Position numbers and translations under genes: made by a program
IMG/VR virus record: IMGVR_UViG_3300023116_000057
Location: 1-56,841 of that record
Reading direction: 5' to 3' (one strand)
DNA: 56,841 nt
Source: a virus
Part shown: positions 26,221 to 35,258 of the stretch, piece after piece
Layout of the letters: each line of letters opens with the position of its first letter
Position numbering within the stretch: the first letter of the stretch is position 1
The notes under the pieces: model-generated
What the model was told of the DNA's origin: nothing
The model's database searches: none
The model's input: only the letters and a program-made list of their open reading frames with translations

Positions 26221-29200
26221 ATGAAAAGAAAAACATCCCATTTGAAGTTTGTTGGCTTACATGCACACGATGGAATAGGTTCGCCTTTTGATGGGCTGGG
26301 TGAACCAAAAGAACATATGGAATATGCTTGGCAAAACGGAATGGACGCTTTGGCTCTAACAAATCACGGCACAATGACATCTTTCCCCTTTCAGTATTTC
26401 CACGCAAAACAAATGAATAAAGAAGGAAGATTCTTTAAGCCCATCTTTGGGATGGAGGCTTATTATATTGATTCAATCTCTGAATGGAGAAGAGATTTAG
26501 AAAAAGCGAAGGAAGACAAGAAAAGAAAAAAAGAATTAGAAAAAATACAAACAGGAATTGTCTTCGAGGAAGAAGACAGAGGTAAAACAGGACGTGTTAG
26601 AGGTAATTCACACTTCCTTCTGTTGGCTCAAAACAAAGTTGGTCTGTATAATTTATTTGAAATGGTTTCTGAGAGTAACAATCCTAAAAAAGATTATTTT
26701 TACAGAAAACCTAGAATTGATTTTGATTTGTTGAGAAAATATTCTGAGGGGATTATCTCTACGACAACTTGCATATCTGGTGTTTTCGCCAAAATTGTGT
26801 GGGAAAATCCAGAATTGAATCGATATGAACTTAAGGAACTTATGAGACCTTGGATTCACAAATTTTTAGAGATTTTTGGTACAGAGAGATATTTTGGAGA
26901 ATTGCAGTGGAACAATATTCCGCAACAACATGTGCTGAACCAGTGCATTATTGATATTTGCGAAGAAGAAGGTATGAAACTGATTAGTACTGTCGATTCT
27001 CACTATCCATCGCCTGAAAAGTGGGAAGCGAGAGAGTATTTGAAAAGGTTGGCTTGGTTATCTAGAGACAAAAAACCGGAGTGGATTACAAAAGACATCC
27101 CAAAGACAGTAAATGAGATTGGCTACGAACTATATCCAAAAAATGGAGACCAAATGTTTTCTGATTACAAGAAGTATGCAAACATTTGCGGTGTCCAATA
27201 TGACGACGATAAAATAAAAGAAAGTATTGAAAACACACATTGGATAGCGCACAATTTAATTGAAGATGTGGAGCCAAACACTAAAGTTTATTTGCCAGAT
27301 TTTGCATTAGAAACATCCAGTGAAGACAAAGAACTGAGAGATTTGTGCTTGAAATCTCTTGAAAAAATTAACAAAGATAATGACCAAATTTATTTGGATA
27401 GATTAGATGAGGAATTGAAAGTCATATCTGGAAGGAATTTTTCTAAATATTTTTTGCTAGTAAAGAAAATTGTAGAAAGAGCGAAGCAAGAAATGTTCGT
27501 TGGCACATTGCGTGGTTCTGTAGGTGGAGCATTGGTTGCCTATCTGTTGAATATTACTAAAATAGATCCGATAAAGTGGAATCTTTTGTTTTCTAGGTTT
27601 CTGCCTAGATATTCAACATCTTTCCCAGATATTGATTTAGATTTCAGTGACAACGATAGACTTAAGAAACTAATAATGTCAGAGTGGGGAGAAAACAATG
27701 TAGTTGCTATTTCAAACTACAACAAAATGAAAGTAAAATCTTTGCTGAAGGATGTTTGCAAATTCCATGAAATACCTTTTGTTGAGACAAATGCTGTAAC
27801 CAGAGTTATGGATGAAGAAGCAATTCCAAGAGCAAAAGAAAAAAATAATGTGGGTGCTGGAATGTACGTTCCAACATGGGATGAGTATGTTGAGTTTTCT
27901 CCGACACTAAGAAACTTTTTACAGACATACCCTTTTGTTGAAAAAATTGTACCTTCTTTGCTTGGGGAAGTTCGTTCTATTGGAACTCACGCAGCAGGTC
28001 TTGTGATTAGAGAAAATGTAAACAAGCACATGCCTTTGATTAGAAAAATTGATAAAAAAACCAAAAAGTCTTTTTGGCAGACTCCTTTTTCTGAAGGACA
28101 AGCAAACAGACACTTGGAGCCTTTGGGGTTTTTGAAGTTTGATATTTTAGGACTGGATGCTTTGGCGACAATGGAAGGGTGTATTCGGAGAATTTTGGTC
28201 AACAGGTGTGGCTATACAAACCCAACTTTCCAAGACGTTCAACGTTGGTACAATGAAAATTTAAGTCCAGACGTAATAGATTATAATGATTATAATGTTT
28301 ATGAAAATGTTTTTCATAAAGGGAAGTTTGTTGGAATATTTCAGTTTACAAACGCAGGAGCGCAAAAATTCTGTATGACAATCAAACCAACATCCATTAG
28401 TGACGGAGCAATTGTTACGTCAACATATCGTCCAGGTCCGATTGAAGGTGGTGTTTTGAAGAAATTAGAATTCAACAAGAACAATCCAGATGAAGTAATG
28501 TATGTCCACGCCATCGAGAAAGAAGTTTTAGAGGAAACGTATGGGTGTTTAATTTATCAAGAACAAGTTGCTCAATTGATGAGCAAATTCGGCAACGTAA
28601 GCCTTGACGAAGGAAATGAGTTTCGCTCTTTGTTAACGAAAAAAGGATTGTCTCAGGACAAGTTGGACAAACTTTCTTTCTACAAAGATAAATTTTTTGT
28701 TGGGGCGCAAGAGAAAGGTTTGTTCTACGAAGATGCAGAGAAGTTTTACAATGACATGGTGGCGTTTGCTCAGTACGGTTTTTGCAAATCACATGCGATT
28801 GGGTACTTCTTTATCTCTTATCAAAATGCCTTCTTGTCTCATTATTATGAGGAGGAGTGGTGTTGTTCGTTTTTAGACAATGAGCCGGAAAAAAATAAGG
28901 AAGAAGCTATTTCCAGTGTAAGGAGTTTAGGTTACAAACTTGTCTCTTCTTCTATAAACAATTCATGTGAAAATTGGAAAATAATGCCAAATAAGACGAT
29001 TTCTCAACCCCTTTCTTCTCTGAAAGGACTAGGAGGTGGGGCTATCGAAGAAATCGTCTTAAACGCTCCCTTTGGCTCGATAGATGAGTTGATTTTTGGA
29101 GACTCAATAGATAAAAGAAGGTTGAATAAAAAAGTCATATCAGCACTGGCACTTTCTGGTGCGCTAGACGAGTTGATTGATGACAGATTTGAAAACGACA

Positions 29201-29664
29201 AGCATTTTTATTTGTCTATTACTGAACCCAAACCTAAATCTTCTAAAGAATTAGAAAAAAACATTAATGAACATCGAGGATTGAAGCCTTTTACAAAGAA
29301 ACAAAAAATAGAAAACATTCTTGAAATTACGGGTCGCTACCCCTTTCATTTAGTAATAAATTCTGATACTTTGGAATCATTGGAAAAAGTAGATGTCCCA
29401 GCAATATCAAGGTTGAATAATCCAGATGGGGTAGTGTGGTTTATTGTAAAAAGTTTGAATAAAAAAAAGACAAAAAATGGGAAAGATTACTTCTTGTTGA
29501 ATGTTATTGACTCCTATGGTGTTTCGAATGTCATAAAATGCTGGGGTGTCTCCGATAGAGATACAGTAGAAATACACAGACCTATAATGTCGAAAGTTGA
29601 TTTTTCGGAAAAGTGGGGCTTTTCTATGAGAAATCTAAGACGTTCAATAAATTATCTTGACTAA
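26221..29664 (+). CDS. dnaE: DNA polymerase III alpha subunit, DnaE type (1147 aa)
   Basis: Family C replicative polymerase. The N-terminal PHP domain has HAHDGIGS (residues 14-21) and ALTNHGTMTS. The palm has LRGSVGGALVAYLL, and the catalytic aspartates lie in FPDIDLDFSD and KFDILGLDALATM. The fingers segment TSTYRPGPIEGGVL follows, then YGCLIYQEQVAQLM and a helix-hairpin-helix region. Near the C-terminus an OB-fold (VWFIVKSLNKKKTKNGKDY) is present. No separate proofreading exonuclease motif is obvious. Length is close to bacterial DnaE (about 1160 aa). Together with the gp41-type helicase and gp32-like SSB it indicates an autonomous phage replisome. Confidence 0.94.
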   Translation: MKRKTSHLKFVGLHAHDGIGSPFDGLGEPKEHMEYAWQNGMDALALTNHGTMTSFPFQYFHAKQMNKEGRFFKPIFGMEAYYIDSISEWRRDLEKAKEDKKRKKELEKIQTGIVFEEEDRGKTGRVRGNSHFLLLAQNKVGLYNLFEMVSESNNPKKDYFYRKPRIDFDLLRKYSEGIISTTTCISGVFAKIVWENPELNRYELKELMRPWIHKFLEIFGTERYFGELQWNNIPQQHVLNQCIIDICEEEGMKLISTVDSHYPSPEKWEAREYLKRLAWLSRDKKPEWITKDIPKTVNEIGYELYPKNGDQMFSDYKKYANICGVQYDDDKIKESIENTHWIAHNLIEDVEPNTKVYLPDFALETSSEDKELRDLCLKSLEKINKDNDQIYLDRLDEELKVISGRNFSKYFLLVKKIVERAKQEMFVGTLRGSVGGALVAYLLNITKIDPIKWNLLFSRFLPRYSTSFPDIDLDFSDNDRLKKLIMSEWGENNVVAISNYNKMKVKSLLKDVCKFHEIPFVETNAVTRVMDEEAIPRAKEKNNVGAGMYVPTWDEYVEFSPTLRNFLQTYPFVEKIVPSLLGEVRSIGTHAAGLVIRENVNKHMPLIRKIDKKTKKSFWQTPFSEGQANRHLEPLGFLKFDILGLDALATMEGCIRRILVNRCGYTNPTFQDVQRWYNENLSPDVIDYNDYNVYENVFHKGKFVGIFQFTNAGAQKFCMTIKPTSISDGAIVTSTYRPGPIEGGVLKKLEFNKNNPDEVMYVHAIEKEVLEETYGCLIYQEQVAQLMSKFGNVSLDEGNEFRSLLTKKGLSQDKLDKLSFYKDKFFVGAQEKGLFYEDAEKFYNDMVAFAQYGFCKSHAIGYFFISYQNAFLSHYYEEEWCCSFLDNEPEKNKEEAISSVRSLGYKLVSSSINNSCENWKIMPNKTISQPLSSLKGLGGGAIEEIVLNAPFGSIDELIFGDSIDKRRLNKKVISALALSGALDELIDDRFENDKHFYLSITEPKPKSSKELEKNINEHRGLKPFTKKQKIENILEITGRYPFHLVINSDTLESLEKVDVPAISRLNNPDGVVWFIVKSLNKKKTKNGKDYFLLNVIDSYGVSNVIKCWGVSDRDTVEIHRPIMSKVDFSEKWGFSMRNLRRSINYLD

Positions 29665-29685
29665 ATCACAAAGTATGGTTATAAT
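29657..29685 (+). promoter_or_regulatory. Sigma70-type promoter at the end of dnaE
   Basis: TTGACT at 29657-29662, exactly 17 nt, TATAAT at 29680-29685. The -35 lies in the last codons of dnaE. Drives the membrane/dUTPase cluster. Confidence 0.85.
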
Positions 29686-29700
29686 TGAAGAGAGTAAGAG

Positions 29701-29856
29701 ATGGTTTTAATGATTAGATTTTTATGTGTTACTGCAATATTTTTACTACTAATTATTTTTCTTCAAAAAGGAGTCGAGTTGCAGAATTTTATTTATCTTT
29801 TCTTGTCTGTCAATGTCTTGTTTTATACTAAATTCTTTAAAAATAAAGACTTTTGA
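29701..29856 (+). CDS. Small membrane protein (51 aa)
   Basis: Two hydrophobic segments (IRFLCVTAIFLLLIIFL, FIYLFLSVNVLFYT). Starts about nine bases after the predicted transcription start. A later ATG at 29710 is possible. No family recognised. Confidence 0.5.
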   Translation: MVLMIRFLCVTAIFLLLIIFLQKGVELQNFIYLFLSVNVLFYTKFFKNKDF

Positions 29857-29871
29857 AAGAAAGGTTGCAAA

Positions 29872-30192
29872 ATGTCTTCGCAAATTAATAAAAAAAATGA
29901 TGTCAAAAATCAATACTCAGAATTTAAATCTCAACACCTGAAAGGTGTAATTTTAGATGATACAATGAGAGAAAGTGAAGAAAAATATTACAAAAAAATA
30001 AAAAACTTAAATGAAGAGAACAATATCTTAAAAAATATTATAAAAAAAAAAGAAGAACAATTGAAAGATTATGACTACGAGATGTGTATTGCTCTTGCTG
30101 CCATCGGCAAGTTGGCGCAGGAAGTAAGATTTTATTTTTGTATGTCTGTGTTTGCCTTGTTCCTCTTGCTTGTGATTACTATTATTTTATAA
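29872..30192 (+). CDS. Coiled-coil protein with C-terminal membrane anchor (106 aa)
   Basis: Residues about 25-70 form a Lys/Glu-rich coiled coil (NEENNILKNIIKKKEEQL). The end is a single hydrophobic helix (YFCMSVFALFLLLVITIIL). This topology suggests a tail-anchored inner-membrane protein; a similar but larger one is at 40358-41515. AAAGG precedes the start. Confidence 0.65.
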   Translation: MSSQINKKNDVKNQYSEFKSQHLKGVILDDTMRESEEKYYKKIKNLNEENNILKNIIKKKEEQLKDYDYEMCIALAAIGKLAQEVRFYFCMSVFALFLLLVITIIL

Positions 30193-30205
30193 AGGAGTAA
30201 AAAAA

Positions 30206-30490
30206 ATGTCACAAAAAACTTACTATCATGCCTTATGGCATAAATTTCACGGTGAGATTTTGAAAAATCAAGCCGAATTGTCCACTTACATTAACACGCC
30301 AGTTGGCGTGGGAGAACACTCTGATATTCTTGAAGAAATTGAAACAAAAGTTAAAAAAATAAACGAATATGAAGGCTATTTGGACACTCTTAATACTATT
30401 TTTTCTGAACATTTTGAAGACCCATTCAGAGAATTAGAAAAAGAAATCGTAAAACAATTAGAAGAAAACTCTGAAGTAGAAGAGGGGTAA
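30206..30490 (+). CDS. Unknown helical protein (94 aa)
   Basis: Mostly helical and acidic towards the C-terminus (KEIVKQLEENSEVEEG); YYHALWHKFHGEI at the start. AAGGAG precedes the ATG. Two bases before dut. No family assigned. Confidence 0.7.
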   Translation: MSQKTYYHALWHKFHGEILKNQAELSTYINTPVGVGEHSDILEEIETKVKKINEYEGYLDTLNTIFSEHFEDPFRELEKEIVKQLEENSEVEEG

Positions 30491-30492
30491 AC

Positions 30493-30942
30493 ATGTTAAC
30501 AGTAAAATATCACCTTGAGACAGAAGAAGCAAAAAAGCCGACAAGAGCCGACAATCTATCTTCAGGTCACGACTTGTATGCAGCAGAAGAAGTTTTGTTA
30601 ATGCCTAATCAAAGCAAACTTATTTCTACCGGGGTAAGAATTCAAATGCTGAGTTCAGGTGACAAATTATACGAAGCGCAAGTCAGACCCAGAAGTGGAC
30701 TTGCACTGAAGCATGGAATTACTGTCCTCAACACTCCTGGAACAATTGACCAAGGCTACACAGGTCCAGTTGGAGTTATCTTGTATAACACATCGCTTCA
30801 GCCGTATACTGTGAATGTTGGAGATAGAATTGCACAACTTGTTTATGTAAAAGTTGAAGTTCCAACTTGGTTGGAGGTCGATTATCAAGAATTCTCTGCC
30901 ACAGAGCGTGGTGGTGGTGGCTTTGGAAGTTCTGGCAAGTGA
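30493..30942 (+). CDS. dut: dUTPase (149 aa)
   Basis: Hydrolyses dUTP to dUMP, feeding ThyX and keeping uracil out of DNA. The five trimeric dUTPase motifs are present: GHDLYAA (25-31), RPRSGLA (65-71), NTPGTIDQGYTG (80-91), GDRIAQLV (about 117-124) and the Gly-rich C-terminal RGGGGFGSSG (139-148). Normal length. Its stop overlaps the next gene's GTG. Confidence 0.95.
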   Translation: MLTVKYHLETEEAKKPTRADNLSSGHDLYAAEEVLLMPNQSKLISTGVRIQMLSSGDKLYEAQVRPRSGLALKHGITVLNTPGTIDQGYTGPVGVILYNTSLQPYTVNVGDRIAQLVYVKVEVPTWLEVDYQEFSATERGGGGFGSSGK

Positions 30943-31334
30943 ATGATAAACAAAAAATGTCTGAAAATTTTTCTGAAAAATTGAAAGACAGGTTTAAAGA
31001 CAAACAATTAAAGAAAATTCAATTCTTCGATACGGACATAAGGTTCGCTCAGTTTATTTTGTTTCTTTATAACTATCAAATAAAACTTGGCGATTTCTTT
31101 AGGTCAGTAATAACCGCATGTAACGAAAAGGACGAAGATTTTTGGAAGTGGTTGAATAAACATAAAAGTCAAAATCAAAATAGAGTCGGCAAAGTTACAA
31201 AACAAATTAAAAAAGAGATAGAAACAACCTCAGAATTACTTCGTCTTTACAGTGGAGAAACATTACATGAAGAAGAAATAAACGAAATTTATTCCATTTT
31301 AGAAATGGAAAATGACACAGAAGAAGAGTGGTAA
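30939..31334 (+). CDS. Unknown helical protein after dut (131 aa)
   Basis: Hydrophilic helical protein with a central hydrophobic patch (RFAQFILFLYNYQIKLGDFF) and an acidic tail. The GTG at 30939 overlaps the dut stop (GTGA), a junction this genome uses repeatedly; ATG 30957 is an alternative with no clear ribosome-binding site. It is adjacent to a sigma-region-4-like gene and might be a transcription or replication accessory protein, but nothing in the sequence proves that. Confidence 0.6.
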   Translation: MNDKQKMSENFSEKLKDRFKDKQLKKIQFFDTDIRFAQFILFLYNYQIKLGDFFRSVITACNEKDEDFWKWLNKHKSQNQNRVGKVTKQIKKEIETTSELLRLYSGETLHEEEINEIYSILEMENDTEEEW

Positions 31335-31338
31335 AGAA

Positions 31339-31566
31339 ATGGAGTGCGTTAAAAAATGTATAAAAAAAAATAACACTTGTGTTGAAAAAAAATGTAGACA
31401 CTGGATTGACTTCCCTAAAGACTTAAATTGCTCGTTAATTTCTATTCAAAATAATAATTTCAAAGGCATGACACTAAAGGAAGTTTCAGACAGGTTGGGC
31501 ATCAGCATTGAGTCAGTAAGAAAAATAGAAAAAAAAGCTTTTATAAAAATAAAAGAGAGAATATAA
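31339..31566 (+). CDS. Sigma70 region 4-like HTH protein (75 aa)
   Basis: The N-terminal half has a Cys cluster (CVKKC, CVEKKC) with a WIDFPKDLNCSLI segment. The C-terminal half (MTLKEVSDRLGISIESVRKI, then EKKAFIKIKER) matches the helix-turn-helix of sigma70 region 4, which reads the -35 box. The protein is too short to be a whole sigma factor. It is probably a DNA-binding regulator that mimics or competes with sigma region 4. Start 31339 chosen as the first sensible ATG. Confidence 0.7.
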   Translation: MECVKKCIKKNNTCVEKKCRHWIDFPKDLNCSLISIQNNNFKGMTLKEVSDRLGISIESVRKIEKKAFIKIKERI

Positions 31567-31623
31567 AACATTTATCGTCTATTTACTCAAAAATTTGCAA
31601 ATTTTAAGGAGTAAAATAAAAAA

Positions 31624-32247
31624 ATGAAAAAGAATTCGCGAAACAAAGCCCTTCTCAATGAAAAAACTTACCGAAGGTGGGGCAAAATTGCTAAGTTGAA
31701 TCCGTTGTTAGTAGAAAACTTTGTTCATAATAAAATTTTTGAACAAGATGAGGTTGACAAAGATTTGGAAAAAGACATGGATGTTGATATGCCCGACATG
31801 GACGCTGATATGCCCGACATGGACGCTGATATGCCGGATATGGATGACATGGACACTGATATGCCGGATATGGATGACATGGACACTGATATGCCGGATA
31901 TGGATGACATGGACACTGAAGCGACTGGTGGTGAGGTTGAAATTTCTGGCAAAGAAGCAGAATCCATTGGTGATGTTATCAATATTCTGCAACAATTGCA
32001 AGATATGGCAGACGAATCTCCAAATGACATGCAAGAGTTGCAAGAAATGAGTACAAGTGCTGCAATGGAAGGTTATGGTTCTAAAGGAATCAATGAAAAA
32101 TCATGCTCTAGCGTAGATGAAGAAATTGCAGAAGAATTGGCAGAAAGTTTTATTCGTAATTTGGTCAAAGAAGAGCGTAAACGGTCTATTAACCCGGATA
32201 GACTGTCGAGGCGTCTTACTAAAGTTTTGAAAAACTATGTTAAGTAA
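31624..32247 (+). CDS. Acidic Met-Asp repeat phage protein (207 aa)
   Basis: The basic N-terminus (NKALLNEKTYRRWGKIAKLN) resembles a short motif opening several virion proteins of marine myoviruses. Residues about 52-98 are tandem DMPDMDxD repeats with no aromatic residue and very high negative charge. The C-terminal half is helical and again acidic. A terminator follows at once, so it ends the dut transcription unit. It may be a virion or DNA-mimic-like protein; neither is shown. Confidence 0.7.
   Translation: MKKNSRNKALLNEKTYRRWGKIAKLNPLLVENFVHNKIFEQDEVDKDLEKDMDVDMPDMDADMPDMDADMPDMDDMDTDMPDMDDMDTDMPDMDDMDTEATGGEVEISGKEAESIGDVINILQQLQDMADESPNDMQELQEMSTSAAMEGYGSKGINEKSCSSVDEEIAEELAESFIRNLVKEERKRSINPDRLSRRLTKVLKNYVK
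31786..31919. repeat. In-frame tandem repeats encoding DMPDMD units
   Basis: Two copies of a 21-nt unit (GATATGCCCGACATGGACGCT) written here as start 31788, then three copies of a 30-nt unit starting GATATGCCGGATATGG, all in the acidic protein gene. Unit lengths are multiples of three, so slippage changes length without a frameshift. Confidence 0.85.
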
Positions 32248-32283
32248 TTAGAGATGTAGTATAAATAATGCTATACTCATAGA

Positions 32284-32314
32284 CCCATGTTAAACTTTTA
32301 ACATGGGTTTTTTT
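32284..32314 (+). terminator. Rho-independent terminator
   Basis: Hairpin CCCATGTTAAA / TTTAACATGGG with a three-base loop and at least seven T. It ends the transcript that starts at 29657. Confidence 0.93.
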
Positions 32315-32330
32315 ATAGGTGAAAGATATT

Positions 32331-32429
32331 ATGAACGAAACAATCAACGAATTAATAAAAAAAGAATTAGAGAAAAAAACCTTTAATTTATCCAAGAAAC
32401 AAAAAACAGTTAGAAGATGTAATGTCTAA
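32331..32429 (+). CDS. Possible small basic peptide (32 aa)
   Basis: A Lys-rich ORF (MNETINELIKKELEKKTFN start) after the terminator, with AGGTGA upstream, ending just before the protease gene. The opening resembles ends of other phage proteins here (KKAI-type helices). It may be a remnant or a real micropeptide. Confidence 0.35.
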   Translation: MNETINELIKKELEKKTFNLSKKQKTVRRCNV

Positions 32430-32448
32430 GCAAAAAAAAGGAAAAAAA

Positions 32449-33141
32449 ATGATAAAGAGTAAGCGATGGAATCAACCAAAAAATCACATTTTGTGTGGTG
32501 AGAATATTGAATTAGAAAAAGAACAAAATGAAGAGCCTGCAAATTATGAATTCATTCAAGATGAAAAATTATTTTTAATTACATTGTATGGCGATTTAGA
32601 CGAAGAAAAAGCTGAGAACACAATCAACGAATTGTATTCTATTAAAGAGTATTGCAGGCAAATGTGGGAAGAGTGGAATGACAGGGAAGAAGAAGAGGAA
32701 GTAGAAGAAGAAGAAGAGTATGAAAAGCCAGTAGTTCACTTGATTCTTTCCACTTTTGGAGGTTCAGTCCACGACATGTTCTCAATTTATGATTGTATGC
32801 AAAAGTTGAAGCAATATTGTGACATTTCGGTTGTTGGTTTGGGCAAAGTGCAATCTGCTGGGGTGGCTCTTTTGTGTGCAGGAACCAAAGGTCTTAGACT
32901 GTTAGGTCCACATTGCAGATTGATGTTGCATCCAGTGATGTTTCAGTCTTTTGGAACAGTCGATGATGTTTCTATCGAACATAAAGAAACCAAAGTGATG
33001 AGCGATTTGTATGAAAAAATATTGGTCGAAAATACGAATATGACTAAAAGACAAGCAAGAAAATATATTAAAAAAGATAAAAATTATTATTTTGATTCTG
33101 AAAAAGCAATTGAGTTTGGAATTGCAGATCGTTTATTCTAA
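32449..33141 (+). CDS. ClpP-family serine protease (230 aa)
   Basis: A Ser-His-Asp peptidase of the ClpP/crotonase fold. The core has LILSTFGGSVHDMFSIYDCM (the GGS oxyanion strand). Nucleophile Ser136 is in KVQSAGVALLCAG, His161 in LMLHPVMF, and FDSEKAIEFGIADRLF follows. The N-terminal extension contains an acidic run (about residues 79-92). ATG 32449 with AAGGA is preferred over 32422. Phage ClpP-like enzymes are often head maturation proteases. Being next to GroEL it could also act in protein quality control. Confidence 0.85.
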   Translation: MIKSKRWNQPKNHILCGENIELEKEQNEEPANYEFIQDEKLFLITLYGDLDEEKAENTINELYSIKEYCRQMWEEWNDREEEEEVEEEEEYEKPVVHLILSTFGGSVHDMFSIYDCMQKLKQYCDISVVGLGKVQSAGVALLCAGTKGLRLLGPHCRLMLHPVMFQSFGTVDDVSIEHKETKVMSDLYEKILVENTNMTKRQARKYIKKDKNYYFDSEKAIEFGIADRLF

Positions 33142-33160
33142 AAAAAAATGAGAGGAAAAA

Positions 33161-34723
33161 ATGACAGTACGTTATAAAAACAAATCGGAATTGTACAAAG
33201 AATTGCTGCAAGGTTCGGAACTTCTATCTGAAAATGTCGGATCAACTCTTGGACCAAGAGGACACACAGTGCTTATTGGAGAGAAGGGAAAGAGACCAAT
33301 TATTACAAAAGATGGCGTCACAGTTGCACAGTTTGTAAAGTCTGACAATCCATTTGAACAACTTGCAATTGACGTTATCAAACAATCTTCAGTTCAAACA
33401 AACGTCGAGGCCGGAGATGGGACAACTACTTCTACAATTATTGCAAATGCGATTTTCAAAAAATCACAAAAATACTTGGCAACAGGGGTTCACCCTTTTG
33501 TTCTTAAAAAACAATTTGAAGACGCACTGAAAAAAGCACTCGAAGAGGTTGAAAAAATCTCTTCTCACGTCGATTCTGCGAACGATATAGAGAGCATTGC
33601 ATATATCTCATCCAATGGAGATAGAATCGCCTCTAGAATCATTCGGGAGGCTGTTGAAAGCGCAGGTCAAGATGGAGCAATCACCATCGATGAGTCACAT
33701 TCTAAGGTAACTAAACTTGATGTTGTAGAAGGCTTCTCGTTCCGTTCTGGATTGTTCAATCAGGCTTTTGTGACAGATGAAAAAAGAGGAGTTGCTAAAC
33801 TAGACAATCCTTTTTTGTTGGTTACAGATAAAAAAATATCAAGTTTGGACGAAATCATGGGTGTTTTAGAGATTGCTGCAAGAGCAAACAGACCCTTGGT
33901 TATGATTGCCGAAGACTTTGAAGGAGAAGCGTTTGGTGCATGTATGTTGAACCAAACGCAAGGAAACATTAAGATCTGTTTGATAAAGGCTCCAAACTAC
34001 GGAGAGGAAAGAAGGAATGTGTTGGAAGATTTAGCAATTTCTTCGGGTGCTAAATTTTTTCGAAGAAGCAATTCGGACGATATATCCAAGGCTGACTTAA
34101 GTTCGTTAGGGACTGCAAAATATTTAGAGAGCAACAAATTTGCGACTATTATTGTTGATTTGAAAGGCGATTTGGACAAAGTCAATCAAAGGATTGATTT
34201 GTTAAAGGAAGAAATGAAGGAAATCGAAAGCCACGAAGAATGTAAAAAAATACAAGAAAGGATTGCTAGGCTTGCCTCGACAGTTGCAATTATAAAGATT
34301 GGTGCTGATACTGAAATCGAAATGATAGAAAAGAGGCATCGTTACGAAGATGCCCTAGAAGCGGTAGTGGCAGCGCAAGACAAAGGTTATGTCCCAGGTG
34401 GAGGTGTCACTCTTTTGAGAATCTCCAACAAGTTGAGAAAAAATAAATTACCTGGGTTTCAAGTTTTTTGCGAAGCCATTGAAGAACCTTTCCGAATTTT
34501 GTGTAAAAATTCGGGAGAAAACTTTCATTCTTTAAAACAAAAAATACTCAGAAAAAAAGATTTCTTTTATGGCTATGATTTTAATAAGCAAAAATATGGC
34601 AATATGGTAGAACTCGGTGTTATAGACCCAACAAAAGTTACAATTGGGGCGATAAAAAATGCTACAAGTTCTGCTTCTACTTTGCTCACAACATCTTATT
34701 CAATCGTTACAGAAGAGGATTAA
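33161..34723 (+). CDS. groEL: GroEL-type chaperonin (520 aa)
   Basis: Folds proteins in an ATP-driven double ring. Conserved motifs include TLGPRGHTVLI (about residues 29-39), ITKDGVTVA, the nucleotide site GDGTTT (85-90), RYEDALEAVVAAQDKG and VPGGGVTLL. Compared with E. coli GroEL (548 aa) the C-terminal GGM tail is missing, and the end is TTSYSIVTEED. The segment after GGGVTL is shorter and diverged. It is a full-length group I-like chaperonin, probably serving a large capsid or replication protein. A GroES-like gene lies at 23141-23410. Confidence 0.94.
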   Translation: MTVRYKNKSELYKELLQGSELLSENVGSTLGPRGHTVLIGEKGKRPIITKDGVTVAQFVKSDNPFEQLAIDVIKQSSVQTNVEAGDGTTTSTIIANAIFKKSQKYLATGVHPFVLKKQFEDALKKALEEVEKISSHVDSANDIESIAYISSNGDRIASRIIREAVESAGQDGAITIDESHSKVTKLDVVEGFSFRSGLFNQAFVTDEKRGVAKLDNPFLLVTDKKISSLDEIMGVLEIAARANRPLVMIAEDFEGEAFGACMLNQTQGNIKICLIKAPNYGEERRNVLEDLAISSGAKFFRRSNSDDISKADLSSLGTAKYLESNKFATIIVDLKGDLDKVNQRIDLLKEEMKEIESHEECKKIQERIARLASTVAIIKIGADTEIEMIEKRHRYEDALEAVVAAQDKGYVPGGGVTLLRISNKLRKNKLPGFQVFCEAIEEPFRILCKNSGENFHSLKQKILRKKDFFYGYDFNKQKYGNMVELGVIDPTKVTIGAIKNATSSASTLLTTSYSIVTEED

Positions 34724-34726
34724 AAA

Positions 34727-35209
34727 ATGGATAGCGATGTGAAATGGAATGGAGAAGATAACTTTAAAGAATATGTGACAAGAAAAGAATTTGAAATGTC
34801 ATCGAATCAAACAAGTAGTCTTTTTCTGATGATCGAAAAAAGTTTACTTCAAATACAAAAAGATATAAAAGAAATAAATAAAAAAAGTGAGACTTTCGAT
34901 AGAGAATTCCTGGACAAGATGCATCAACATGAAATCGAAATTACTAAATTAAAAACTAAACAAAGTGACCCTTCACTGTCTATGGTCAATGAAGATTTGA
35001 AAAACATAAACAACGAATTGATAAAAATCAGAGAAGACTTCCAGCAAAAAATTTATGATTTAGATAAGAACGTAGAAGTTTATAATTTAAAACAAGACAA
35101 AGAGTTTGCTCATGAAAAAGGCAAACTTCATGTTTGGTATATGCTGGGAGGTCTGATTGTAGGTTCGATGATTACTGGTTTAATTCAAACATTTGTTAAG
35201 AAAATTTAG
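34727..35209 (+). CDS. Coiled-coil protein with C-terminal membrane helix (160 aa)
   Basis: Residues about 35-120 are coiled coil; the C-terminus has one hydrophobic helix (WYMLGGLIVGSMITGLIQTF) and a basic tail. Three bases after the groEL stop, so co-transcribed. It could tether a complex to the inner membrane. No family recognised; holin-like lysis accessories share this general topology. Confidence 0.65.
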   Translation: MDSDVKWNGEDNFKEYVTRKEFEMSSNQTSSLFLMIEKSLLQIQKDIKEINKKSETFDREFLDKMHQHEIEITKLKTKQSDPSLSMVNEDLKNINNELIKIREDFQQKIYDLDKNVEVYNLKQDKEFAHEKGKLHVWYMLGGLIVGSMITGLIQTFVKKI

Positions 35210-35258
35210 GTTATTTGTTGAAATTTGTTTAAAATTATAATAAAATAAAGGTGAGAAT

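Noticed and set aside
31708-32050. ORFs in other frames over the acidic repeat gene
   Set aside because: Repeat DNA is open in several frames; only the + frame with a ribosome-binding site and the matching terminator is supported.
35215-35241. Promoter before the 91-aa gene at 35259
   Set aside because: TATAAT is present but the -35 (TTGTTG) is poor and only 15 nt away.
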